Shown here: piece by piece, positions 1-13,129 of the stretch
How the letters are laid out: each line of letters starts with the position of its first letter
How positions within the stretch are numbered: position 1 is the stretch's first letter
Assembly: GCA_029207755.1 (NCBI GenBank)
Contig: JARCOQ010000005.1
Span: 59,283,414-59,347,413 of the forward strand
Source: Chamaea fasciata
Taxonomy: Eukaryota; Chordata; Aves; Passeriformes; Sylviidae
DNA: 64,000 nucleotides
Direction: 5' to 3'
The notes under the pieces: model-generated
What the model was told of the DNA's origin: nothing
What the model saw: only the letters and a program-made list of their open reading frames with translations
Databases searched by the model: none
Program-made: the position numbers and the translations under genes

Positions 1-1916
1 CCTCTTGGCATCACAAGGATGCACTCAGGCAGCAGACGCTTGCTGTGGGGAGGACTAGGATCCCCTGGCAGCTGGAGAGCAACAAGAAGCTTACAGGTAG
101 GGTGCCCTGCCCTAGGGAGACGAAAATAGCAAGAAGACAGACAGGATTGCAATGTATTAGTCAAGCTGTGCTTAACACCCAAGACAAGGACGACAATGAG
201 CTGTTACAGGTCAGGGCTGAAATGAGCTGGAAACCAAGAAGGGAAAGACTCCTGTGTGTAGCCCATTTACAGCTCCTTCAACTCCGTGATCTCATCAAAA
301 TCTCACCACCACCAAACATACACAGGATGCTTGCTCTGAGTTATCCTGTTAGGTAACACTGAATTTTCATCTCACTGATACCTAAGGTCCAGCACACACT
401 GGATATATTCCTTCCCCCTGACCAGGCAGAGCTGGCAGGACGTGTCCTGAGCCTGCTTTCACCAGAATTCCTCTCCCTGCTCTCAGCTCAGCAAGGCACA
501 ATGTGCAAGAGCTGAGAGGTCCTGCAGAAAAACAGCCATCTGGTGAAGGGGCAGGAAGAACCGGTTAAAAACAGAGTAGCTCCACCATATGGAGAAAATA
601 ATTCAGTTGGGCAGTGTAGGAAGAAGCAAACCCTATTATAATAATTGTGTTGCCAAGTGATGTTGCAGACTTGTTTTTCCCCTCACGGCTTCTGCACTGA
701 TTAAGAACAGAGCTTCCCCCATAATATGGCACAATCCCCACAGCAAGATCAAACTGTTCCACCAAGTGACTTGTGGGAATATCAGGAATATACGAAAATG
801 TCCACAGCATGAACTGAGCATGGAGACAGGAGCATTGCACTCCCCTACCACCTTGCCTATCCTTCCATTCTGAGTTAAAACACCAAGACTTTGGGGTAAG
901 CCAACCCGGTTCAGCTGGATGGCACCCTGAGGAAAGCTGACTCAGACTTAGCACAGGAGGCAATTACACTAGTGATAAGCTAGGTTTGGAAAACTTCTGG
1001 CCCACCAAACCCAAGGACAGGTAATGCAAAACCTGCTTGGGGCTAAGGCACCTCTCTTCCTACACACGGGAATTCTGGCCCCCCTATAATCATCCATATA
1101 TTCAGAACAGAGTAACTTAATAAAGCCCTGATTATAAACAGGTCCTTCTAGAACAGCTCCCCTTCTTCTTCAGGCTGTTAAAAAAATAGACCAGGTGTGG
1201 CACTCCAGAGGTACTCCTTCTCCTGCAGACTGAAGGTGACTCCTGCCTGGAGATCACACTAATCCTCCCACAGGAGCCATTACCATTTGGGCTCCCAGGG
1301 TCCTGCAATCAGATCACCATCACTAAGAGCTAACTATGTGCGAATGCAGAGTTTCCAAGGTCCCTCCCTGGCTCTCCTGGTCACAGTGGCATGCCCCTGT
1401 CGGGAATACATTGGGCAAGGGATCCACCTCCACTGCTGCACCCTGCCCACTCCCCACGATGCCCCAGCCAGCAGTGCAAAGTGATGTGCTGGCACCATCT
1501 CCTCGGTTAGCACACGCTGCTCCTGAGCCCGGCACACCTGGCAGAACAGATGCCTAGGCCAGGCTCACTCTGGGGCAAGGACAGATCCGGATGTCAAGAT
1601 AGCCACCATGCTTTTTCCTTTGCTTCCAACACCTTACCCCTTTCTCCTTTCTTCCTACTCATCCATTCCCATGCTGTGGTTTCTACTGGCTGCATTTATT
1701 TTCAGAGATATGCGTGCTTGTAAACAGAGAGATTTCCTTGCTTAAGCAGTCTTGCAGCTTCCATCCAAAATGCACAAACCCACTCATGTCTCCAAGGGCG
1801 TGGAAGACAGAGAGGAAAACACAGCCTCTTGCTGCAGACATCTTTCCCAAGAAAGCAGAATCCCAGTCTGAGGCCAGTTAACGTATTAGTCATTAATTCT
1901 GGATAAAAGGAAACAT
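1..1916. other. Intronic block, nothing recognised
   Basis: The sequence is unique-looking and of mixed composition. Its open frames are all under 135 codons and overlap each other on both strands with no domain or repeat pattern. No exon, RNA gene or mobile element was seen. Confidence 0.6.
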
Positions 1917-1924
1917 ATTTGCAT
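1917..1924 (-). promoter_or_regulatory. POU octamer (inverted copy)
   Basis: The plus strand reads ATTTGCAT, a perfect octamer in reverse orientation, about 100 bp from the two direct copies at 2022 and 2038. The motif binds POU proteins such as OCT1. Whether this copy is used is unknown. Confidence 0.4.
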
Positions 1925-2021
1925 GGCCCTGCTTAGACAAGACTGAAATCTTAACATGCCCCTCCCCCTTCCCTGCTCTCCTTTAATACCTTATTAATAT
2001 TATACAGCAGCACAAGCCAAC

Positions 2022-2069
2022 ATGCAAATAGAGCTCTATGCAAATACAGCTCAACGCAAAGACAGCTGC
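2022..2069 (+). repeat. 16-bp tandem repeat, three copies, carrying POU octamers
   Basis: The units are ATGCAAATAGAGCTCT (2022-2037), ATGCAAATACAGCTCA (2038-2053) and ACGCAAAGACAGCTGC (2054-2069). The first two contain a perfect ATGCAAAT octamer and the third a decayed one. The third unit also creates a CAGCTG E-box. A short local duplication that multiplied an octamer site is the simplest reading. Confidence 0.75.
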
Positions 2070-2249
2070 ACTTGGTTACTGCAACTCCAGAGGAATAGCC
2101 AGGGGAAAAATAAATCATATAGATGATACAGAAAGCATGTCTTAGCTTCCAAATTTCCAGGGAGAAAGCCATGTGTGCACGTCTGTCAGGGCAGAGTTTA
2201 CCAAGTTTCATCAAGGAGATAAAGTAGTTAATACTTCACTTAATTAGAG

Positions 2250-5200
2250 GCTGCAATGTTCTCTTTGGGATGCTGAGAGGATTGCCCTCTTAAGTATCCA
2301 ATGCTCTGTCTTGCAAAACCTAATTCTAAAGTGGACTTAGAAGTACAACTCTGCTCACTTAAAGGAATAGAGTCAGCTTTCCTATACATTATTTCTCTGT
2401 TCAGTATTTCACATCAGATATACTTAGTTTCTAGACAGAAGCCTTGTTATAAGTTTTCCCCAAAGCATGGGCCTGCAAACAGAAACCCTGAATTTGAAAG
2501 TCAATCACTTCCATTCCTTCCCGAGCACTGCTACCAGCAGTGCATTAATTGCTGCTGGCAATCAACAAGTCCCCAGGTATAACACTGATGAGGGGCAGAA
2601 GAATTTCAACCCAGAGTGTTGAAGACAACGAACAGAATGAAAATTTTACTTTGACACATTGGTTGTCTGGGCCTTGGAGCAGCATCTAGATCAAGGGCGT
2701 TCTCAGAGCTGCTGGTAACTACCATAGCTGCCTTGCAAGCAGAATGAAGTTCCATTTGACTCCATCTGTGAGAAGCAAGCCAGCAGGTCAGCCCTTAGAA
2801 TGTGGGTGGCATCAGAAAGACTCAGGCATTTTGCATTTCCACGAAGACAGCTGTTGGATTTTCAGAAACTTTAATATAGCCAGGTAAGGCAAGTGCAATT
2901 TATTAATCCCACTTTATGGCTGGGAAGACTAAGAGATGTAGCAGAAAAATAATTACAAGTTCACAGAACCAAACAAGAAAACAACTTCCTTTGTCCCAGC
3001 CTTGTATGTTAGCCAAAAGATCATCTTTGGATACAAGTGCCAAGTTTAATAGTAATGCATATCACTGCAATTGGTGACCTTGCATTCAGGAATACTTCTC
3101 GGCTGTAATGGACAGCTGAGAACGCATTAAGGTCACTTGGAGCACTTTCTGAGAACAAGCAGTCCAAGGAATGTGATTTTTGTTGAAGAACTATTTGGAA
3201 ATGAGGTTCCCAGCTGGAAAGCTCATCTGCTAGAAATGGCAAAGGAACGAGGGCATCTGTCTTGCCCAATAAATACTGAAACAACATGTCCCTGCTCTCA
3301 GCATAGGAACCGTGAGTCTCCAAGGAGCTGGAGTTCAGGAAAGAACTGAGGATAACACCTCGCATCCCTTACTGGCATCTCTTACAGCTGACACCACTTC
3401 ATCAATGAGCCTGAAGGAAGGGCTTGTAGAAGTTATCTCCACATCTTCCAGGCACTGGGTTTTAAATTTTTTGCAAATACCAACTTCAAAATTAGAGAAG
3501 ACGGTTACAAAACAATATAACAACTGATATACTTAAAAAGCAACATCCTGTCTCTGGTTATCATCGATTCAAGCCCAAGATGTGTTATTTTGCTGTTAAC
3601 TGCACTCCATACTATTATCCCACATACTGTTTTTTATTACAGATAACGCTCTACATCCATGCCTGCTCCATGGGCAGGGCTTTTATTTATAAATATCCAT
3701 GGGCAGACATCTGGCATGTAGCAATACATCAGAAAGGGCCTCAATAATTTTATTTTTATTTTTTAAATTTCGGTGCTACCAGTCTTTTAGCATTTTTCCT
3801 TCTTTATGTAACTGGGAAAGGGCTGAGGTGAGAAGGATCCCACACAGAAAAAGAGCTGGCTTGCAATGCAGAAGAATGAAAGCACTGCTAAGAAAATGAG
3901 AAGACAGCTGGCTGCCACAAAGGGTGCCAGACCTCGTGTCTAAAATTAAAGAATCTCATGTTCTGAGGAAAGCACCTAGTCTTGCCCTTGAGTAGAAAAT
4001 TAAAAAGCAAGAATTGGAGAGCAAACCATATTATCACTGGTGCCCAATAAAAACCTTACACAAGCTGGGATCCAGACTGAACCCTACACATGTTGGAAGT
4101 ACCTGACAGGCTTTATTCTTCAGTGGTTTGGTCAAGACCTGAATGAACTGAGATCAAAAAATGGCTGGTCAATGGCCAAGAGCTGGACCCACCTTACAAG
4201 AATAGTCACTTCTGGAAGCACAGATGGGCAGCCCTAGAAAGGCCAAAGCCAAGAGAGACATAGGGTTGGCTTAGCTCTTTACCTAGATACAATCTCTCCA
4301 GGCCATGCAAGACAAAAAAGAAAAGTAGGCATTTTACCCCTGATCCAACATTGGTCATGCTACCAAACTCCCCACCTTCCCTGTCTGCATCCCCAGCAGG
4401 AGCTTAACTGTCATGGATTGGAGGAAGACATACTGATTAACAGATGAGTAAGAAAGAAGGTGTCAATACAGGCAACTCCTTTGCAACTCTAGTCAGACAT
4501 CAAGAGCAAATACCACCTGCAGACTTGGAGTCCCACCTCCATGCAAAGCTCAGGGAAGCACCGACTGCTGTGGAGGCCGTGGTTTCCAGATGCAGATGCA
4601 TCTCCTCCTGGTGGCACTGCTGTTTTAATCGTCTCTGCCCCAAACCCCAGATTCCCCTGCTGCTTACAACAGGCTGGTACAAATTCTCAGCAGATCACGG
4701 GAGGGAAGACCGACGCACTCCGACGCATCAGGGAGATGAGATGGGGAGAGCAAACCAGCAGTGCTCAGGCAGCCGCTGTCACCAAAAGGGCACGTTTGTG
4801 AGCATGCCCCAAGAAAACTTGGTGAGCTCAGGACCAAGTTATCACACACAGGGATGTAAAAATCAAGACAGAGCAACGAGCAGAGTGACTGAGATAAAAG
4901 TGGGGGAGCACATCGCCGGCCCATGGCTCATTTCTCCTACACTCCCGGCACTGTGGTCTTTCAGGTGGTGCTCGGCGATTTGGACATTAATCTCACATGA
5001 AGGGTATTTTCTCTCTCATGAAAGCAAAACCGCCCCCGAAGGCAGCCTGCCAGAGCAGGCTGTGATTCACCCAGCACCCAGAGAAGGGACTGGCAGAGGC
5101 AGGTACCTCACAAGGGATCACAGACTTTGTCCTGTCCCGTCCTCGCCCGCGGAGCCACCAGGGAGGCGAGCTTGACTTTTCATATTAATGCATAGTAAAT

Positions 5201-7169
5201 AAAAATCTTTCTTTTTAGAAGGAAGGGGGAGTTTCATCACCTCTCCAGTTTCCCAGCACTTGCATCTTGAAAGTGTTTCCTACCACCAGCACCAACAATG
5301 CATTTCATGTTCAGAAGGCAAAGAATAGCACTGAGAGGGAAATGGAAAATTTAGAGCTCCTGATCAGGTAACAAATATGGGGGAAAAACATCCCTGCCAA
5401 ACAGTCAGAAGTACTTTGGAGAAAAATCTCTCATGCTTTACCAACCTCTTCCCAGGTTGCTTCTGTTTACAAAAAGCCCCAGCAACAACAACAACAACGA
5501 CAAAAAATCAATCAATCCACTGTCACTGATGGAATTCTGAAAAATTAGTTTTGCACCTACTTTTCTTGAATTGCTTTATCACTGACTCGGGAGTTCACAT
5601 ACTACTCCAGTCTTTGCAGATTTTCTTTCAGACACATTTTCTCTCTGGCTCTGGGCCAAGCCCTGGTATTCTTTTTACTTGGGGAAAGTCCTCGGGAAAG
5701 TCCTCAGGAAAGTCTATCACAGATTTGTTTCAAATTGTGGGTCTTTGCCTGTAAAGATTCATCTCTTCCCATCACTGACTAACACCTGAAAGCAATCAAG
5801 ATCTGGTTGTTGGGAATTTGGCAGGATCACAGAAATTACCTAGCTGAGGCAACCTTGGCCGCAACAGGCTGTGAAATAACCTTCACACTCCATGGGTCAA
5901 ACTGCAAGAAGCCACCTGGGAATTCGTGTACGCTGTTACCGACATTAATATGAGAATCAACGCTTATTTCCCCTGTTCCTATTTTCCTGGAAACTACGAT
6001 GACAAGGTCCCAGGCAGCAGCTCCCTTTGCTCATCTGGTGGGCAACCAGCAGAAGGTGGATGCAGACCTTCTCCCTCGCTCCCCATCCTGCCGTGCCCCT
6101 GCCCAGTCACCCCCAGTTCAAAGTCGCCGGAGGCCTTGGTTCTTATCATGAAATGTTCTGCCAAATCAAATGTAAACAAATGACATGCACAGTTGACATG
6201 GCAACAAAGCAGCCCTGCACGCAACGCGGCAGCATTTAACTCTGCCGGGCTGGGCACGAATTTGCAGAAAAAAGACCAGAGCATGCAGGAAACTGCAGAG
6301 GTAAAGGACAGAATCTTCTCTCCTTTCCCTAGATGCCTGGAGAAATACACCACTCAGCACCCAGGGGTTTGCTGAAAAAACAGTCAGACTATCTCCTGCA
6401 AGATGTCTTCAAATTTCCAGGCAGATTTGGGTGGCATGAGAAGAACTCCAGAGCATCACACATGCTTTTGGAACTCAAAGCCTCTCACAGAAGAGTTTAG
6501 CATTTTAGATTAGGCTTTCCTACTGAAGACTGGCAGCATATCCCTCTTCCTTCATGACCCACCCTTGTCTACAGGCCACTCACAGAAGCAGAGCCCAGGC
6601 ATCCACCACACACACAACGAAGGGCTCAGGGAAGGGATGCAGCAGCACACTGGTACAACTACTTGGTATACAATATTGCATTATTTCCCCCCTTTCTAGT
6701 CTCCCACCAAAATACAGCTCTAGGCACATGCATACGTAATGAAAGGTGTCAGAATAAAAGTTACCACTGCACTTGGGCTCACCCTGGACTGGGCAGTTTC
6801 ATCAGCTCCCTTATATTAAGTCAGATTCAACAGAAGCTTGGAGCCAAAGGTGAGTATTTAATGGCAAGCACCTTGGTGCAGGGACTGCAACAGTGTGACT
6901 TGACACTGCTTTTCTCTACAGATCTCATAATCTCCTAATTTTAGATGCCCAGGACAATTTTCATGCTTTGACCTAATAAAAAAACCACCATGTTCTGTAA
7001 AAGAGCATCTTATTTTTATCATGGTGGGAGCACTGTTCCAGGTACAGGGGTACAAATCCCCACAGTGCCTGCACAGGGTGTAAATGCTTTGGAAACCTCA
7101 ACACTGGGAAGCATCTTTTTTGGAGCAAACTACTTTGGTTTCACGTCTCTGAGGAAGGCTTGCAATCTC
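2250..7169. other. Intronic block with one long chance frame
   Basis: The block holds a 243-codon plus-strand frame at 4444-5175 with no recognisable domain, antisense to HIPK2, together with a CAA-rich patch near 5480-5510. Codon content is rich in Ser, Pro, His and Gln as expected from GC-rich non-coding DNA. Nothing else was recognised. Confidence 0.5.
5683..5716 (+). repeat. 12-bp tandem repeat, about 2.8 copies
   Basis: The unit GGAAAGTCCTC(G/A) occurs twice in full and once in part. It is a small local duplication within unique intronic DNA. Confidence 0.7.
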
Positions 7170-7174
7170 TGAGT

Positions 7175-7350
7175 GCCCTTTCAGGCGAGCCTAGCAAGGC
7201 ATGTCAAGTCTGCAAGGCAAAGCCCCTTTAAATAAAAGCAGCTGCTGATGTTAAGATAAGCATCCAAGCAGTAAAAATAATGAAGCTGGCTCTTAAATAA
7301 TGAGTGCTGATGGCCCCCTCTGCTTGCATTCCTAGTCTAATTACTTACAT
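7175..7350. promoter_or_regulatory. Candidate conserved non-coding element
   Basis: An AT-rich, non-repetitive block with spaced homeobox-type and GATA-type words: TTAAATAA, AGATAAGC, AATAATGA, CTAATTACTTAC. It lacks open frames and simple repeats. The call rests on its resemblance to vertebrate developmental enhancers, not on an alignment. Confidence 0.25.
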
Positions 7351-8659
7351 GGTTAGCTCAGCCCTATATGCCTTTCAAATACTGCCATTTAAAAGTGAAA
7401 GTTAAATCCACTTGGAGAGAACAAGAACTAATGGGAACTACAATGTGTGCACATTGCTGCTGGAGGTGAGGGTCCTGCCATGGGGGCCTTTCCCTTGCGT
7501 CTCTACTTCCAACAGGAAAACACAATTTAAAAATCAAATTAGTTCCCAGCCTACAGATGGAAGAACAGCTCTTTAAGATGGAGGAATCTGCAGCTTGGGA
7601 ATTCAAACTGTTGCCTAGTCCCTGATACTGTGAGGCTTGGGTTATGGTTTTTATGCCAGGGAAGGCAGGAGGAGCAGCTGCTGATGGTGGAACCACAGGC
7701 TCAGGACACAGCCCCGCTACTGCCCTTTGCTGGACCTCCTTTGGCTCTGCTCAGCTTCAGGAGGGCACCTAGAGCATCCCCACCCCATGTGGTCCATGTC
7801 CCAGTCACGTCCCAGTCACATGGACAGGCCACCACTGGGAATGGACACGTATGTGAAATCCCACCGGCACATGCAGAGGGCTCCTGGCACAGCTTCTGAG
7901 ATCAAATTAGAGGGTTAAGGGTCGCTGGGGGGGAAAAAAAAGAACAAAAAACACAAACCCCCAAGAATGAGATATGACTGCACATACTGAAGGGGATGAG
8001 GAAACAGCAGGAAGTGGAGTAGATGGCTTTGGTGAAGAGGTCAGGGCCCAGGGCGTTGTCCAATCACCGCAAGACAGGTGCCCACCTGAAGAAAGGCTGC
8101 AACCCCACAGGGTAGTACCCCAACTGGTGTCTCATATGTGCTCTTCCCATTTAGTGTGGCACCAATATTTCAGCTCCAGAAGCAACAAATTCTTTCCTGA
8201 AAATTTATCACATGCCTTTATACAAAGGTGCCAGAATAATTTATAGACACTTATCTAACAATATCTGCATATGCCTCAGTCATTAAAGAAATAAACAGAG
8301 GCTGGAAAAGAATCAGTATGGAAAAGGGGCCTCTGCTTCGGAGGAACAACAGGACGAGTGAATGCTGCCCTGCCTCAGAGACAGGCTAGCGTGACAACAG
8401 TGATGGATTACGGAGAGGGATTGCTTCTCAAAATGACATCCAATTACTCTTCATGCCCAATCAAATTGGTTTTAAGTTATCCCTCAAGTGAAAGAAGCAT
8501 TCCTGACCTGGAAGAGAAGGCAGGGGCTTTGTGTGTAAATAAATAATTAGAAATAAACATAGGCTGATGGTGCAGTTGCTGAGGTCTATCAGAGAAGAAA
8601 TGAGAAAAAGGAGCAGTAATGGATTGCTTTCTGTCTCACATCTGTGAGGATTTTTTCTG

Positions 8660-8760
8660 AGACCTGTAATTTATGACAGATTGTTTTTATCAGCCAGTAA
8701 ACAATGATTTATAACATTAATAAGCAGCAATAGGTAAGTTCCCCAAATATGATTCCCCTG
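8660..8760. promoter_or_regulatory. Candidate enhancer core with HOX, MEIS and FOX words
   Basis: TTTATGACAG (a HOX half-site joined to the MEIS word TGACAG), TGTTTTTATC, then GTAAACAA (forkhead, 8697-8704) and AACATTAAT lie within 80 bp. Dense, varied AT-rich words without repeats are typical of conserved elements. Conservation was not tested. Confidence 0.28.
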
Positions 8761-9309
8761 TGCACTTCCCCATGATAGGGATGGAAAAGATTTTCCTTTC
8801 TAATAGGAAGAGTGAATCTCACGAAACCATTAGCACCATCCGGTAACCACAAAAGCAAACCCTGTGTGCTTGTCAGGGACACAAACCCAGTTTGCAGCCT
8901 GCCTTTGTCCCCATCCCTGAGTGCTCACCCCAGAGCGAGGAGGAGGGAAATGATGGCTGGGCTCATTCACGCATACACGTGCATGGAACTAGGGCTCCTG
9001 GCTTGCAGTGTGCTTGGGGATGTGTTATGCCTTTTGGAAACGAAGCACCAGCTACACATCTATGCTGCTGGATGCATTCATTGCAGGGACTACATGTCTT
9101 CAGTGCCAGCTTTCCTGCAATTAATAACTCCAGAATGACCCTGACCACTTCAAGAAGGGATATCAAGGAGAGTGTAACAGTTACTTTTCTTTTACAATGT
9201 AGATGTGGAATAAACGGCTTGGAGGAATCCAGAATAATTCCCCCTGCCATTTTCTCACAAGTCCTCACAGATTTCATACCTCCAAAAAGCACCAGCAACC
9301 AGCCAAGTG

Positions 9310-9640
9310 CTCAGACATAAAATACGGTCATTAATGAAGATGTGCCTCTACTTCCAGAATGTAATTCATTAGGAGAGGAATGAAAGGGAGGGCAAAAAGA
9401 AGGAAATCAAATGTGCCTCCCTTAATGTTCAACAGTATTCTATGAGTCCGGTTCTGGGGAATACGAGTAGTAAATTGCTGAGCGACTTTCTAATCTAATT
9501 ATTTCACTTGCAATTCAAATTATTTTCCAATTAAAACCAAGCTAATACATTCTGAAATGTAAATCAGACTCCATTACCTTTTTTTAATTGCAATGCCGAA
9601 ACTATTCCCCTTTTCCCCTTAATTGATAGAAGTCAGGGGG
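9310..9640. promoter_or_regulatory. Candidate conserved non-coding element rich in homeobox words
   Basis: About 330 bp with many TAAT/ATTA cores (TCATTAATGA, CTAATCTAATTATTTC, CCAATTAAAACC, TTAATTGC, CTTAATTGATAG), some CpG retention, no repeats and no open frame. It is the strongest enhancer-like block of intron 2 by eye. Confidence 0.33.
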
Positions 9641-9988
9641 AGAATTCCACACATTTTCTTGCAGTCCTGTAGGGTTACCTCACAGTGGCCTTGCCGGTCT
9701 CACCATCCTTCACCTCTGCCCTTGCTTCCACCACAACGGAGGGGGATGCTCTCTGCTTCATAAAGCAAAAAGCCTAGAGAAAAAGGCAGAGGAACAGCTC
9801 TTTTCTCCCTGCCTGATGGCAAAGGCACAAAGGTACAGACAAAAGATTTCCATCAAGTGGCAGCTCTTGCCCTAGGAAGCAGGCTGTTTGTCCCCAGTCG
9901 GCAAGGACCGGACAACCCTGGTGTGGCACACACAGCAAGTTCCCATGGCTTCACTTCTCCTGCACTTGATGGCTGCCTTCATTCAGGG

Positions 9989-10018
9989 GGAAAAAAAAAA
10001 GAAAAAAAAAAAAAAGAG
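9989..10018 (+). repeat. A-rich tract
   Basis: Almost pure A, with G interruptions, follows a GGGGG run. No target-site duplication or upstream gene-like sequence was seen, so it is called low complexity and not a processed insertion. Confidence 0.8.
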
Positions 10019-10019
10019 G

Positions 10020-12975
10020 AAATAAGTACAGAACATTTTGTCCATTGAGCCAGATATAAAGACATAAAGAATGAGCAAAGAAGCCTCTTCCATAAAGGAA
10101 AGCTATTTTTGACTTAGGCAGGCCCTTTCCAGACTGAAAACTTCTGAATAAACTTGCAACATCTATATTACTTCCCTTTTCTCTCTAATTGACAAAACTA
10201 AACCTGCAGATTATCTCTGCCTCTGAGCTTCTCTCACATCCTACACTCACCTTCTCTTTCTCCAAGTTTTTGCAAGTACTGATACCAATTTTGACCTCAG
10301 CAGCCACTCAAGGCTCTGTTACTCCAGGGTGGTTGTCCCCACTCTTTCCCAATACTCCTGGTGACCTCCACAGGAGCTGTGCTACTGCATTTCTGCACAG
10401 AGGTGCTGCCTAGGAAATGGCCCATCACAGCATGCCCACGTTCCTGCAATGCTGGTGGAGGAACACAAGGCACTCACTATCACCGCTGTGGCACGGGATG
10501 GGAGCGGATAAACAAGTGGGGAACAGCCGGGTCACTCTGCAGTCCACGTCTGCCTCAGCCCCAGCCTTCCCTCCTGACTCCCACGGATCACCCTGTGACG
10601 GACTGAGCTGAGCAAGCAAAGCTGCCATGAAGGGTGGGTGCTCATCCCAGAATGAAATGCCCACAGGAAAAGCAAGTGAAAACCAGTGAAACCAAGCAGA
10701 GTCACACCCCAGCTGTGTGGGCCGCTGCTCCAGCTGGGGTGGGCTGCACTCCTAAGCGCTCCTCTTCTTGAGACAGAAACGTGAATTAAAGGGAAAAAAA
10801 AAAATCCCATAGACACAAGAATAAGGAGTGGCTGACATTCAGCCTGGAAGACAGTAACTGCACCGACAAGAGCAGCACGAACCCTCACCTGTATTTCACT
10901 ATTAATGGAATAAATTAATAGGGACTGCAGATGTGGAAAGGCTTGCCTTGAATCCAGGAGATGCCTAATCCAAATACAGTGTGGATTTACACTTCCCACA
11001 GTCACAATGTCTTCAACAAAGCCAATGGGAGGTACAAGTCAAAGGGAACTATCTTCCTCTTTGGTGCAAATACGCCCTTTTCTGATGTTTAACTTTTCAG
11101 CGTTTATCTCTGAAGTGCTCCGGGAATTTTCACAGTACAGATTCACTTCATTCAGCAAACATCCATTCCTTACCTGTGCTCTTCCTGAGGTTTGATATTA
11201 AAACTTGTATTGTTTTGTAGTTTACACCACTACAACACACTAGAAATTATTTGGAGAATACAAATTATTAATTACTTGCCCTCACACATTGGCAAAAAAA
11301 AAAATCAGTGGTATATGATTATTTCTTTCAGGTTAGTCCTCAAATGAAGTGTTTCATCTGAAAAAAAAATTTCTCTGAATATTTAAAGCATTTAGATTCT
11401 TGAGTCAGAGAACTAGCCAGGCAGCTAGAAATTGGGATGCCTTTTGAGTCTGAACTATTAACACCTTTTAAAAAAATTATGTGGAGATATTTAAAAAAAA
11501 AAAAACCCTGGCCATAACATACAGTTTTCCAGAAGTTATCTTAGCAGATGGGTGGTGATCTGCTATTACAGAAAGCATTCTGGACTTCTGATTTACTGTA
11601 TTATTTAAGGAAAGTACAAACCCCCAAATCTTACATGTGAAATCCCCATTTTCAGAGCAGCAGGGAGAAAGGAGAAGCAAAAATCCCTAGTGGGATTTTT
11701 ATGTGTTTAATAAGTCACTGGCAATCTCTTCATGATCCAAGTCATGGTAATCCAGCCTGTCTCTCCCTCTCCAGGACTTCAGTGGCTGGCTGCAGCTCTC
11801 CACGCCACAGTGACAATCCCTCAAAGCCACTACAGCCCATTCTGATTTTCTCTTCTGGGTTTTAAGCCATGTGTTGCCTGGTGTGGGCAGTGCACAGATG
11901 AAGTAACACCATGTTCATCCAAACCCCTCCTTCCCAACTGGTTTGCGACTGTGGGGTGGTTTTGTCCCTCCTGGGTGCCCGTGGTTTCTGTGTTTCACTG
12001 CGTTGGTCTCTTCAATCTCTTCTTACTGCGAGCACATTTCTGAGAGAAGCAGCAAGTGCAGGGGTGAGCGTGCAGGGAGGCAGTGGAGGGTTTGGTACTT
12101 GGCACTTGCAAACAAGGAAGTTTGAGGAAAAGAACAGAATAGGTATGGCCTTGTGCTTCTCTCCCGTGCCAGGGTTTTGTCTTGCACCTGGCTACCCCAC
12201 CATGAGGGATTCCTGGCACATGGGTTATCACCTTCTCCCCTGGTTCTTCCCACTTTCTTCCCTCAATGGATGCTGAGGATTTTAAGAATCTGAAAGGCTC
12301 TGGGCAGCTGTGCACTGAGGAAGGATGCCCACCTGGGCATCTTCCCACTCACCAGGGCTGGCAAATAACATCAACCACCCCAAGCCCCTTTTCACAGGGG
12401 ATATCCCAGGGCCTGCTCAAAGCAAAAGGTGCAGCAAAAACACTGGTCCTGGGACATCCCCCATGCAAAGGGAGATTGGTCTGTAAAACTTAGAAAAGCA
12501 GAAAAACCCCCCAAAACCCAACCAGCCAATCAACCAACCAACCAAAAAAACCATACCCTAGACCTCCTCACCAGCTCCTTTCCAGAACTCAGGAAAATTT
12601 TGAAAGCAGATTTTCCGAGAGCTGTTATTTCAGTGAACCTGAACCACAAATAACTCCACAGCTGTTGCACTGGAGATGCATGAATTTAAATCAAGAGAGA
12701 AGCAATTCCTCTAACTTCCATATCATGGAGAGTCAAGAGAGGTATTCTTGTCCCACCCCGGCTGTTTCCGCAGGTTTTCCCCCAGGAAAGGATAACCTAA
12801 AAAGTCACCTGCTAATCACCAAAATAATGAGATTGTAACATTTTTTTTTAGGAACATACACATTTTTTTTGTATCAAGCTTGTTTTGAAACTCCTTTTTG
12901 AAGTAATACTGAGATCTAGAAATGCTCATTATTTTTTAAAGTTAAAACCCAGATTCTCTCAGGTAGGTAGAATGT
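10020..12975. other. Intronic block, nothing recognised
   Basis: Unique-looking sequence with short A runs (10793-10803, 11493-11505) and an ACCA-rich patch near 12506-12550. Open frames are at most 157 codons, with no domain. Confidence 0.55.
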
Positions 12976-12980
12976 CCTAC

Positions 12981-13127
12981 TGGAAAAAAAAAACCAAAAC
13001 AAACAACAACAACAACAAAAAACACAAAAAAACCCCAAACAACAACAACAAAAAAAAACCACCAAAAAGAAAACCCAGCAAAAAACCCCAAACCAAACCA
13101 AAAAAACCCCACCAAAACCAAAAAAGG
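12981..13127 (+). repeat. A/C-rich low-complexity tract
   Basis: About 147 bp made almost wholly of A and C on the plus strand, with CAA-type words and AAAACCCC words mixed. It translates to Asn/Lys/Pro-rich strings on one strand and Phe/Leu/Val-rich strings on the other, neither of which is meaningful. It resembles decayed (CAAA)n/(CAA)n simple repeat. Confidence 0.85.
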
Positions 13128-13129
13128 AG

